Positions 19,547 to 27,643 of a DNA stretch of 64,000 nucleotides are shown piece after piece (within the stretch, counting starts at the first letter, position 1; the number at the start of each line of letters is the position of its first letter). Origin of the DNA: Leifsonia tongyongensis (GTDB lineage Bacteria; Actinomycetota; Actinomycetes; Actinomycetales; Microbacteriaceae). The notes beneath the pieces were generated by a model. It saw nothing but the letters and a program-made list of their open reading frames with translations, was not told where the DNA came from and ran no database searches. The translations under genes were made by a program, and so were the position numbers. Location of the stretch: contig NZ_JAAGWY010000001.1 of assembly GCF_010686705.1 (NCBI RefSeq), forward strand, positions 558,001-622,000, read 5' to 3'.

Positions 19547-21085
19547 ATGACGGTCATCCGCCCCCGCCCGCTCGTCGACATCCCCCGCCGATCCCGCCGG
19601 CCGTATGTCGAACCGGAGCCCGGCACGAACTCGTCCCCGCGCGCTCCGCAGCTCCATTCGTCGGAACACGCCTGGGCCCGCTCGTACCGCGCCCGCCTCC
19701 GCGTGACCGACACGATCATCATCTTCGCCTCGATCGCAGCAGCGTTCGTCGCACGCTTCGGCATCGACGGGGTGGCGACGCAGGTGGCCGGGTTCCCCGT
19801 CGCCTACTTCACCATCTCCGTCATCATCGGAAGCTCCTGGGTCGTCGCGCTCTACGCGTACCACACACGCGATCCCCGGGTCGTGGGGATGGGGCTGTCC
19901 GAATACAAGCGCGTCGCCAACGCCAGCGCGCTGACCTTCGGGATCCTCGCCATCGCGTTCCTGGTGGCCAAGGTCGACATCGCCCGAGGCTATTTCGTGC
20001 TGGCGCTGCCCCTCGGCGCCACCGCACTCCTGGGCAGCCGCTGGATCTGGCGGCAGTGGCTGCTCAAACAACGCGCTTACGACCACTACCTCTCCCGCGC
20101 GCTCGTCGTGGGCGGCCGTGACGACGTCGAATACGTCGTGAAGCAGATCCAGCAGAAGTCGGGGGCGGCGTACAACGTCGTCGGTGCAGCACTCGAAGAC
20201 CCCGGTGCCGGCAAGCTCGTCGTAGGCGACCGCGACGTCCCGATCGTCGCCAACCTCGACACGATCACCCAGGCGGCATCCAACCTGCATGTCGACAGCG
20301 TGATCGTCGCCGGCCAGCCGCAAGGCGGAGGCACGTTCATCCGCAACCTGGGCTGGGCGCTCGAAGGCACCGCGACCGACCTGGTACTGGCGTCGCGCCT
20401 CACCGACGTCGCCGGCCCGCGCATCCACTTCCGTCCCGTCGAGGGCCTCCCGCTCATCCACGTCGAGATCCCGCAGTTCGAGGGTGGCAAACACGTTCTC
20501 AAGCGCGCGCTCGACCTGGTGGTCAGCGGCATGGCCCTGCTCGTCCTGCTGCCGTTCATGGTCGCCGTTGGCATCGCCATCCGCCTCGACACCAAAGGCG
20601 ACGCCCTGTTCCGCCAGGAGCGCGTCGGGCGCAACGGCTCGACGTTCCGGATGCTGAAGTTCCGTTCGATGGTTCAGGATGCGGAATCCGGCCTCGCCGC
20701 GCTCCAGGCGCGCAACCAGGGCGCCGGCGTGCTCTTCAAGATGAAGGACGACCCCCGCGTCACCCGCGTGGGGCGCTTCATCCGCAAGTTCTCGATCGAC
20801 GAGCTCCCACAGCTGTGGAACGTGTTCGTCGGCGACATGAGCCTCGTCGGCCCGCGGCCTCCACTGCGCCGCGAAGTCGACGGGTACGAAACACACGTTC
20901 ACCGCCGCCTGTACATCAAGCCAGGTCTCACCGGCATGTGGCAAGTGAACGGACGATCCGATCTCTCCTGGGACGAGAGCGTGCGCCTCGACCTGTACTA
21001 CGTGGAGAACTGGTCGCTCACCGGAGACATCGTCATCCTCTGGCGCACGTTCCACGTGCTGGTCCATCCGACCGGGGCGTACTGA
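19547..21085 (+). CDS. Polyprenyl glycosylphosphotransferase (initiating sugar transferase)
   Basis: I chose ATG 19547, with GGAG six bases before it; the frame upstream is Arg-rich noise. The 512-residue protein has an N-terminal cytosolic tail and about four membrane segments (roughly 53-150). A Rossmann-like middle region follows ([17 protein letters not shown] and after). A fifth hydrophobic helix comes next, then the catalytic Bac_transf domain (about 317-512) with [43 protein letters not shown] and [11 protein letters not shown]. This is the WbaP/WcaJ/CpsE class, which moves a sugar-1-phosphate from a UDP-sugar to undecaprenyl phosphate at the inner face of the membrane. It therefore starts the repeat unit of the polysaccharide built by the downstream genes. 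The sugar cannot be told from sequence. Confidence 0.93.
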   Translation: MTVIRPRPLVDIPRRSRRPYVEPEPGTNSSPRAPQLHSSEHAWARSYRARLRVTDTIIIFASIAAAFVARFGIDGVATQVAGFPVAYFTISVIIGSSWVVALYAYHTRDPRVVGMGLSEYKRVANASALTFGILAIAFLVAKVDIARGYFVLALPLGATALLGSRWIWRQWLLKQRAYDHYLSRALVVGGRDDVEYVVKQIQQKSGAAYNVVGAALEDPGAGKLVVGDRDVPIVANLDTITQAASNLHVDSVIVAGQPQGGGTFIRNLGWALEGTATDLVLASRLTDVAGPRIHFRPVEGLPLIHVEIPQFEGGKHVLKRALDLVVSGMALLVLLPFMVAVGIAIRLDTKGDALFRQERVGRNGSTFRMLKFRSMVQDAESGLAALQARNQGAGVLFKMKDDPRVTRVGRFIRKFSIDELPQLWNVFVGDMSLVGPRPPLRREVDGYETHVHRRLYIKPGLTGMWQVNGRSDLSWDESVRLDLYYVENWSLTGDIVILWRTFHVLVHPTGAY

Positions 21086-21131
21086 GACCCAACCGACCAA
21101 CCACACAGACGACGACCTGGGGGCGACGCGA

Positions 21132-21182
21132 GTGAACGAGACAACAGAACCGACCACGCTGACGGCGCAGGTGCCGGCATGA
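21132..21182 (+). CDS. Possible 16-codon leader peptide, ATGA-coupled to next gene
   Basis: GTG at 21132, eight bases after GGGGG, opens a frame for MNETTEPTTLTAQVPA ending in TGA at 21180-21182. The stop overlaps the ATG at 21179 in an ATGA junction, the pattern used for translational coupling throughout this locus. It may be a true small gene or a device to deliver ribosomes to the next start. Conservation is unknown. Confidence 0.35.
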   Translation: MNETTEPTTLTAQVPA

Positions 21183-21837
21183 GATCCCGCACGTGGATCA
21201 TCGCCGGGCTTGCGGCCGCAGCGCTGATCATCGCCGGGGCAGTGACCGTCGACCACCTTCCTGGTCGTTCGGCGGCCGAGGGCCCGACCTCGGGCTCCTC
21301 CCCCTCGTCCACATCTTCGTCGCCCTCGTCCAACGCTCCCGGCGCGCCCACGACCGCGTCACCCGTCCCGACCCCTGACGGGGACGAGTCGGGGCCGCCG
21401 CAGAGCAAACGGTTCACGACCGAGGTGATCCCGGCGCCGCAGGCAAGGGGCTGCCGAAGTCGACCGCACTGCCCGAGCCCGTGAGCAATCCGCTGCCGAA
21501 GACGGCGAGCGCCGTCGGCTCGCTGGCAACCGGCTATCCGAGCGCACTGCTTCCGGCCGCGCCGCATTCGTCGATCACGACGAGCTCGGTCGCCTCGCAG
21601 GGCGCGCACCTCCAGGTCGCGCTGACCGCGAAGTCGTCGCTGGCCGTCCCCGACGTCCTCGCTTTCTACCGCACAGCGCTCGCGAAGTACGGGATGTACG
21701 ACACCGCGTCGCCCGCGCTGAACGGCGCGACGGCGCTGACATTCAAGCGCGGCACGAACTCGGTCACGGTCAGCACCACGCCCGTGACCGGCGGCACGAA
21801 GTACGTCATCTACGGCGCCTTCACGGCGAAGAACTGA
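21179..21837 (+). pseudogene. Membrane-anchored exported protein split by a frameshift
   Basis: Two frames make one recognisable gene. The first (21179-21484) has a signal anchor, WIIAGLAAAALIIAG, and a Ser/Pro linker. Near 21436-21446 sense continues in another frame, read as GKGLPKSTALPEP, running without break into the second frame (GTG 21481 to stop 21837). The latter encodes a compact beta-rich domain with SLATGYPSALLP, HLQVAL and VLAFYRTALAKYGM. Alone, the second frame lacks any export signal and the first lacks a domain. A one-base indel, real or from sequencing, is the simplest reading. A coupled pair (TGA overlapping GTG at 21481) is the alternative. I know no function for the domain. 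It sits in the glycosyltransferase-MFS operon. Confidence 0.6.
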
Positions 21838-21848
21838 CAGGGGCCACG

Positions 21849-23240
21849 ATGTACCTCTCCTTCTCCGACCGCGGAAAGAATACGGCGACGGCCGAGCCCG
21901 AGTCCGAATCCGGATCCGAGACCGCATCCGCGACCGCGACCACGACCGAATCCGAGACCGGCACTGTACCCGAGAGCGCAGGGACCGCATCCGCCAGCGC
22001 CACCGGCACCACGCGCAAGACCGTCACCCGCGTCTCGTCGGTCGTGGTCAGCCTCGGCATCGTGAGCATGTTCACCGACATCTCCTCCGAGTCGGTCTCG
22101 GCGATCCTGCCGCTCTACATCACCGGCGTCCTCGGCCTGTCGACCGTGGCTTACGGTTTCATCGACGGCCTCTACCAGGGTGTCAGCGCGATCGTCCGGA
22201 TCGCGGGCGGCTGGGCGGCGGACAAAGGCGACCAGCCCAAGTGGATCGCCTTCTTCGGGTACGGCGTCTCGGCGATCGCGCGCATCGGGCTGCTGTTCGC
22301 GACCGGGTTCGCCGCCATCACCGCCATCGTCACGATCGACCGGCTCGGCAAGGGCGTGCGCACCGCACCACGGGACGCCCTCATCTCGGCCTCGTCGACG
22401 CCGTCGAATCTCGGCCGCTCGTTCGGCGTGCACCGGATGCTCGACACGGTCGGCGCCGCGGTGGGCCCCCTTCTCGCGTTCCTGATCCTCTTCCTCATCC
22501 CCGACGGCTACAACACCGTGTTCGTGGTCTCGCTCGCCTGCGCGATCCTCGGTGTGGCCATCCTCGGGATCCTCGTTCCCAACAAGCGCCCGCGCGCCGA
22601 CCGCGCAGCGGCCGACCACCGACCCCGCCACCCGTTCCGGTGGCGCCAGCTGAACGACCCCCGGCTGCGCCGCGTCCTGCTGGTCTCGGGCCTGTTCGGG
22701 CTGCTGACGATCGGCGACGGGTTCATCTACCTCGTGCTGCAGAGCCGCAGCTCGTTCGCCGCCGAGTGGTTCCCGCTCATGTACGTGGGCACCAACATCG
22801 CGTTCCTCGCCCTGGCGGTCCCGCTCGGCAGGCTGTCCGACCGGTTCGGGCGCGCCCGCGTCTTCGTCATCGGACACATCGCGCTGCTCGCGGCCTACAT
22901 CTTCGCAGCGGTGCCCGTCGCCGGCATAGCCACGACCATCCTGTGCCTGGCCCTCCTCGGAACGTTCTACGCCGCCACCGACGGGATCCTCGCGGCCCTC
23001 GCCTCCGAGAGCACCCCCGCTGAGAGCCGCGGCACCGGGATCGCTGCAGCGCAGACCGTCGTCGCCCTCAGCCGCCTGGTCGCCTCCACCGGCTTCGGCC
23101 TGCTGTGGTTCGCGGTCGGGCGCGAGAGTGCAATGTTCATCGTCGCGATCGCGCTCGCTGCGGTCATCCCGATCGTCGCCTATCTGTTACGCGGGTTCTT
23201 CACGCAGCGCACCGCATCGTCGGGGAAGATGGCTGCATGA
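21849..23240 (+). CDS. Major facilitator superfamily transporter
   Basis: The 463-residue protein has a Glu/Ser/Thr-rich N-terminal tail of about 55 residues, then twelve predicted membrane spans. MFS signatures are visible: GGWAADKGDQPK after span 2, RLGKGVRTAPRDALI between spans 4 and 5 and GRLSDRFGR in the second half. The start has AGGGG upstream. The GKGVRTAPRD signature is shared by a set of uncharacterised MFS proteins; the substrate is unknown. It lies 11 bases after the frameshifted gene and overlaps the next gene by ATGA, so the four are one operon. Its place beside an initiating glycosyltransferase suggests a role at the envelope, which is inference. Confidence 0.85.
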   Translation: MYLSFSDRGKNTATAEPESESGSETASATATTTESETGTVPESAGTASASATGTTRKTVTRVSSVVVSLGIVSMFTDISSESVSAILPLYITGVLGLSTVAYGFIDGLYQGVSAIVRIAGGWAADKGDQPKWIAFFGYGVSAIARIGLLFATGFAAITAIVTIDRLGKGVRTAPRDALISASSTPSNLGRSFGVHRMLDTVGAAVGPLLAFLILFLIPDGYNTVFVVSLACAILGVAILGILVPNKRPRADRAAADHRPRHPFRWRQLNDPRLRRVLLVSGLFGLLTIGDGFIYLVLQSRSSFAAEWFPLMYVGTNIAFLALAVPLGRLSDRFGRARVFVIGHIALLAAYIFAAVPVAGIATTILCLALLGTFYAATDGILAALASESTPAESRGTGIAAAQTVVALSRLVASTGFGLLWFAVGRESAMFIVAIALAAVIPIVAYLLRGFFTQRTASSGKMAA

Positions 23241-24250
23241 CATCCCGTGCCCGCGTGTGGTTGCTCGCCGGGCTCACCGTCGTTCTCCTGGGCGGGGCGA
23301 TCGTCTACGGGGTCATCGCCTTCGTCGACTACCAGGCCAGGGCGGGCGCACCCAGCCAGGTGCAGACCGTCGACTCGACGACGAAGGCGAGCGGGCCGCG
23401 GATCGTGTTCCGCAACACCGCATCGGGCGCCGGGTACGGGCTCGTCGCCTCCGTGCCGCTCGACGACCCGTCGGCCGCCCGCGCGGTCACGTCGCAGGCC
23501 TGCGACCGCGTGTACGCCACCGCCGACTACGAGATGTGCCTGCACGTCGATCGCGGCGTCGTCACGAAGTTCAACGCGACGCTCTTCGACCCGTCGTGGA
23601 AGGCGGTGAAGACGTGGCCGCTACCCGGCATCCCGAGTCGCACCCGCATCTCGCCCGACTCGAAGCTCGTCGCCCAGACCTCGTTCATCACCGGTTCGTC
23701 GTACGGCACCGTGGGCTTCTCGACCCAGACGACGATCTCGTCGACATCCGGTAAGGACTACGGCAACATCGAGGACTTCCGGTTCGTCGTCGACGGTGCG
23801 GCGGTGACGGCGTCCGACCGCAACTTCTGGGGGGTGACGTTCGCGCCGGACGACAACACGTTCTATGCGACAGGTGCGTCGGCCGGGCACACGTGGCTCG
23901 TTCGCGGGGATCTTGCGGCGCACACCCTGACGGCGATCCACGAGACGGCCGAGTGCCCCTCACTGTCGCCGGACGGCACCCGTGTCGCCTACAAGAAGAA
24001 CGTGTCGACCACAGGGACTCCGTACTGGACGCTGGCGGTGTACGACCTGTCGACCGGCGCGGAGACGGTGCTCCCCGTCAAGGACAACGTCGACGACCAG
24101 GCCCTGTGGCTTGACGACTCGACCCTCTTGTACGGCCTGCCGAACCCGAAGGTCGTCGGCGACAGCAACGTGTGGTCGGTCGCAGCGGATGGGAAGAGTG
24201 CGCCGAAACTGTTCCTCGCACACGCCTGGTCCCCATCCGTCGTGCGCTGA
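23237..24250 (+). CDS. Membrane-anchored TolB-like beta-propeller protein
   Basis: The ATG at 23237 overlaps the MFS stop (ATGA). The 337-residue product begins with a signal anchor (about residues 5-28, VWLLAGLTVVLLGGAIVYGV). The rest resembles TolB/WD40-like propeller blades, with recurring aspartate motifs: RISPDSKLVA, VTFAPDDNTFYATG, PSLSPDGTRVAYK and LWLDDSTLLYG. Such proteins usually act as extracytoplasmic binding platforms. It is the last gene of the 19547 operon and is followed by a large inverted repeat. Partner and ligand are unknown. Confidence 0.75.
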   Translation: MTSRARVWLLAGLTVVLLGGAIVYGVIAFVDYQARAGAPSQVQTVDSTTKASGPRIVFRNTASGAGYGLVASVPLDDPSAARAVTSQACDRVYATADYEMCLHVDRGVVTKFNATLFDPSWKAVKTWPLPGIPSRTRISPDSKLVAQTSFITGSSYGTVGFSTQTTISSTSGKDYGNIEDFRFVVDGAAVTASDRNFWGVTFAPDDNTFYATGASAGHTWLVRGDLAAHTLTAIHETAECPSLSPDGTRVAYKKNVSTTGTPYWTLAVYDLSTGAETVLPVKDNVDDQALWLDDSTLLYGLPNPKVVGDSNVWSVAADGKSAPKLFLAHAWSPSVVR

Positions 24251-24383
24251 GCGCGGCAGCAATTCGGGAACTTCGGCCACCGGAGCACGCCAGTCGGGCC
24301 GGATGGGTGCTTTCGGGCCGAATCCGTCACATCCGTCACACGGATTCCTGAATTCCTGACGTCGTCGGGCGCCGGACGCACCG

Positions 24384-24492
24384 CGTTCGTAAAACAGGAG
24401 TTCGTGTGACAGGAGTGAACTAAAGGGACGCGGATGCGCCGAATCGGGCCACATTCGTCCCTCCCGTCACACGAACTCCTGTTTTATGAACG
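24384..24492. terminator. 27-base-arm inverted repeat between convergent genes
   Basis: Arms 24384-24410 and 24466-24492 pair over 27 bases with a single mismatch. The 55-base loop has further partial pairing (GGGACG with CGTCCC). It lies between the TolB-like gene and lhgO, which converge here. It is probably a bidirectional terminator, but its size is unusual. The 273-base gap otherwise holds a smaller imperfect palindrome near 24319-24350 and no gene. Confidence 0.65.
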
Positions 24493-24523
24493 CCAGGGGA
24501 CGCGGGGCGGGGCGCGGCCCCGG

Positions 24524-25726
24524 CTAGAGCTCGAGCTCGGGCTCGAGGCCGGCGGCACGCGAGATGTACGCCGCGATCTCGAGCGCGCTCGTCGCGGCCG
24601 GTGAGGGCGCGTTCAGTACGTGGACCTGGCCGGGCGCGGTCTGGATGACGAAGTCGTCGGCGAGACTCCCGTCGCGCCGCACCGCTTGGGCCCGCACCCC
24701 GGAGCCCGCGCGCACGATGTCGGCGGTGCGCAGTTCCGGCACGAGGCGGGCGAGGCTGCGGGCGAAGAGCCGCCGCGACAGGGAGCGCAGCACCTCGTTC
24801 GCGCCCGTGCCGATGTTGCGGCTCGCCATGCGCAGGAATCCGGGGTAGCCGATCGCGTCGGCAGCGTCGCGGATGCTCACCGTGCGCCAGTCGTACCCTT
24901 CACGGGCCAGCGCCAGCACGGCGTTGGGGCCGGCATGCACCGTCCCGTCGATCATGCGCGTCAGGTGGACGCCGAGGAACGGGAGCTCGGGGTCGGGAAC
25001 CGGGTAGATCAGTCCGTTGACCAGGTCTCGACGTTCGGGCACGAGCTCGTAGTATTCGCCGCGGAACGGCACGATGCGCACCTCGGGCTCGACCCCGGCC
25101 ATCCGTGCAATGCGGTCGGCCTGCAGGCCGCCGCAGTTGATGAGCAGCTCGCTTTCGACTTCGCCCTTGCTGTGCACGACCCGGATTCCGGATGCAGTGG
25201 GCACGATCGCCTCGACCCGCGCGTCGGTGAGCATCTCGCCCCCGTGGAACGCGGCAAGCTCGGCGAGCTTCCGCGATACCGCCGCGTAGTCGATGATCCC
25301 TGTCGTCTCGACCCGGAGTGCCTGCACGGCCCGGACGTGCGGCTCGTATTCGCGGGCATCCTGGCCGGAGATGAGCCGAGACGGCACCCCGTTCGCCGCC
25401 GCACGTTCCGCGAGCACAGCCAGCCTGGGCAGTTCGGCTTCGTCGACGGCGACGATGAGTTTGCCGGGGATCCGGTACGGGATGCCGTTCGCGTGGGCGA
25501 ATTCGACCATCGAGCGGTTGCCGGCCGCGCACATCCGGGCTTTCAGCGAGCCCGGCGCGTAGTAGGGGCCAGCGTGGATGACGCCGGAGTTGTGGCCGGT
25601 CTGGTGGGCCGCCCAGGTGTGCTCCTTCTCGAGCAGCGTCACAGCGCGTCCCTGGCGGGTGAGCCGTTCGGCGACGGCGAGACCCAGGATTCCGCCGCCG
25701 ATGATCGTCACCGAGGTTGCGGGCAT
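24524..25726 (-). CDS. lhgO: L-2-hydroxyglutarate oxidase family FAD enzyme
   Basis: From ATG 25726, with AAGGAA six bases upstream, the product is 400 residues. The N-terminus has the FAD-binding GGGILGLAVAERL and an acidic ribose-binding end of strand 2 (LLEKE). TGHNSGVIHAG and YYAPGSLKA are characteristic of LhgO/L2HGDH. Other family motifs are KLIVA, GIIDY, INCGGLQADRIA, PFRGEYYEL and a C-terminal RAGSGVRAQAV. The enzyme oxidises L-2-hydroxyglutarate to 2-oxoglutarate and passes electrons to the membrane quinone pool or to oxygen. A link to polysaccharide synthesis is not obvious. The gene appears monocistronic and diverges from the promoter at 25805. Confidence 0.92.
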   Translation of the reverse strand: MPATSVTIIGGGILGLAVAERLTRQGRAVTLLEKEHTWAAHQTGHNSGVIHAGPYYAPGSLKARMCAAGNRSMVEFAHANGIPYRIPGKLIVAVDEAELPRLAVLAERAAANGVPSRLISGQDAREYEPHVRAVQALRVETTGIIDYAAVSRKLAELAAFHGGEMLTDARVEAIVPTASGIRVVHSKGEVESELLINCGGLQADRIARMAGVEPEVRIVPFRGEYYELVPERRDLVNGLIYPVPDPELPFLGVHLTRMIDGTVHAGPNAVLALAREGYDWRTVSIRDAADAIGYPGFLRMASRNIGTGANEVLRSLSRRLFARSLARLVPELRTADIVRAGSGVRAQAVRRDGSLADDFVIQTAPGQVHVLNAPSPAATSALEIAAYISRAAGLEPELEL

Positions 25727-25804
25727 CTGGGTTCCTTGTTCGGGGCGGGCGATCTCGATCGTAGGGCGACGCGGCACAGGGAAGGAAAGACGTGAGGATT
25801 TTTC

Positions 25805-25887
25805 ACCCTCGTTTTGGGGGGTCCGTGTTTTCGCGCGGCGAGTAGCGTGAGTACCACTATGATATGAGCAATTTTCACTTCTGTGAA
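25805..25887 (+). promoter_or_regulatory. Composite promoter before the alpha/alpha-toroid gene
   Basis: The element ACCCTCGTTTTGGGGGGT starts at 25805. TATGAT begins 53 bases further (25858). TCACTT (25875) lies 70 bases further, inside the palindrome TTCAC-TTCT-GTGAA (25874-25887). Order and spacing match 19183 and 27191. The region also separates lhgO (leftward) from the gene at 25979. Confidence 0.55.
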
Positions 25888-25978
25888 TTCGCAATAAACA
25901 GCCCGAGGGCGCCGGCCTCCGCCCCCCAACCCGCGTTCGTGTCAGATCCACAGCTACCCGCCGAAAGGGAGAGCAACT

Positions 25979-27181
25979 GTGAGCACCATCGCTTCGCGTG
26001 CACCGAGGAGACCGCGGGCCGGACGGGCCGCGGCAGCCACCCCGACGCGGCCGCTCCACATGACGAGGGTGCGCGACTACACCGATCTCGCCTTGCGCGG
26101 CCTCCCGGCGTCCTTCATCACGGACACTCTCGAATTCAGCCAGACGGTCCGCGAATCGCACACCTCGCCCTCCGGCGCCCTGAGTCGTGAAGGCAGGAAC
26201 CTCCGGTATGCGGCCATCGTCGCCCTCGGCCTCGGGACGGTCGCCGTGGAGACCCAGCGCGCGGTCCTCCACGGATCCACCGCTCGTGACCTGGTCGCGG
26301 CTGCCGTGAACCGGGCCGCCGACTCCCGCGAACCCGGAGCCCTCGCGCTCGTCGCGTGGGCAGCCGCGGAGGTCGGCGGGTCACCCGACCCGGCCCTCCT
26401 CGAACGGCTGGCCGGCATTCTCGACGCAGGGCATCCGCTCTCCACCGTCGACACCGCCTGGATTCTCAGCGCGGCCGTCGCCGCCATCGCGGTCGACCCC
26501 TCGGCGCCGCACGCGGCCGGTATCGCCACGATCGGCCGGCAGCGGCTCCTGGCCACCCAGGGATCCGCGGGCATCTTCGCGCATGCGCTGCCACCCACGA
26601 CGTTCGGCCGGCTGCGGGCACACGTCGGAAGCTTCGGCGACCAGGCCTACCCGATACAGGCGCTCGCACGGCTCGCCGCGCTGGGCGGAGACCTCGAAGC
26701 CCTGGCGGCGGCCGAGCGCTGCGCCGATCGCCTCTGCGCAGTGCAGGGCGACGCCGGTCAGTGGTGGTGGCATTACGACGCCCGCGACGGATCGGTCGTC
26801 GAACGCTATCCCGTCTACAGCGTGCACCAGCACGCCATGGCTCCCATGGCACTGTTCGACCTGGCTGCCGCGGGCGGTACGGATCATTCGGATGCGGTCT
26901 ACCGCGGCCTCGACTGGCTGCGAACGCATCCCGAAGTGGATGATGAGCTCGTGTCGGAGGACAACGCCCTGATCTGGCGCAAGGCGGGTCGACGCGAGCC
27001 CGGCAAGACCGTTCGCCTGCTTGCTGCCGCCACCTCGCGCATCCACCGCGGATGGCGCCCGCCCGGAATCGACAGGCTCTTCCCCGTGAGCCGCATCGAC
27101 TACGAGTGCCGGCCGTATGAGCTCGGCTGGCTCCTCTATGCGTGGAGGGCTGTCGACGGCGACACCCCGAGTCGGCGCTGA
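25979..27181 (+). CDS. Alpha/alpha-toroid (six-hairpin-like) protein of unknown activity
   Basis: GTG 25979 follows AAAGGGAGAG and gives 400 residues. The body is a run of paired helices with Trp/His/Tyr-rich turns: DAGQWWWHYD, YPVYSVHQHAMAPMALF and YECRPYELGWLLYAWR. This pattern fits (alpha/alpha) barrels such as terpenoid-cyclase-like or glycoside hydrolase/epimerase folds. No QW or DXDD motif of terpene cyclases is present, and I do not recognise a named family. No signal peptide or membrane helix is visible. Its setting suggests a cytosolic enzyme acting on a sugar or sugar-lipid. The long N-terminal tail (residues 1-27) may be dispensable; ATG 26060 is an alternative start. Confidence 0.7.
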   Translation: MSTIASRAPRRPRAGRAAAATPTRPLHMTRVRDYTDLALRGLPASFITDTLEFSQTVRESHTSPSGALSREGRNLRYAAIVALGLGTVAVETQRAVLHGSTARDLVAAAVNRAADSREPGALALVAWAAAEVGGSPDPALLERLAGILDAGHPLSTVDTAWILSAAVAAIAVDPSAPHAAGIATIGRQRLLATQGSAGIFAHALPPTTFGRLRAHVGSFGDQAYPIQALARLAALGGDLEALAAAERCADRLCAVQGDAGQWWWHYDARDGSVVERYPVYSVHQHAMAPMALFDLAAAGGTDHSDAVYRGLDWLRTHPEVDDELVSEDNALIWRKAGRREPGKTVRLLAAATSRIHRGWRPPGIDRLFPVSRIDYECRPYELGWLLYAWRAVDGDTPSRR

Positions 27182-27190
27182 GCGAACCCC

Positions 27191-27262
27191 ACCCCCATAA
27201 TTCGGGGTATCCGCCCCGAGCGGTCATCGACTAGCGTCCCTATTAATGAAACTTCATCACTT
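27191..27262 (+). promoter_or_regulatory. Composite promoter and long leader before the DUF4082 gene
   Basis: ACCCC-N8-GGGGT starts at 27191. TATTAAT begins 50 bases further (27241) and TCACTT 66 bases further (27257), the same order as at 19183 and 25805. The gap 27182-27643 (462 bases) contains no gene I can support. If transcription starts near 27250, the leader is about 390 bases. I looked for a known riboswitch in it and found none. Confidence 0.55.
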
Positions 27263-27643
27263 CTAGGTTCCGTAGTCGATCGACGCCGCTTCAACCCGCG
27301 GTCGCCCCTCGCTCCGGCCCCTGGAACCGGGCCGGGAGGCGGGCTAGGGAGCCGCCTTCCTGAAGCTTTTTTCCGGATGCGACCTGCGAGAAATGAAAGC
27401 GCTTGCGGTCTCGTCACCAGGACTCCGTGAGCCGCTGGTTCACTGGCCTGAACCCACATCGGCGCCGCGATCGCCAGTTCGTCAGACCCGTCCAGCCGAG
27501 GGCCCTGCTCAGGACCCTCGTTTGCAACCCGACCAGACGCCACCCTACTATGGGGGGCATCCGGCGGGTTGAGACTCGCTGGGCATCCCCCTGAACGACG
27601 ATCGCGACGAATCACTGCGGTTACAAACGAACGGAATACACGC

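Noticed and set aside
24251-24383. Small gene between the TolB-like gene and the inverted repeat
   Set aside because: Only short frames without start signals; the sequence is dominated by imperfect palindromes.
27263-27643. Riboswitch in the long leader of the DUF4082 gene
   Set aside because: I looked for c-di-AMP (ydaO) and other known core motifs and found no convincing match; only local GC stems are present.
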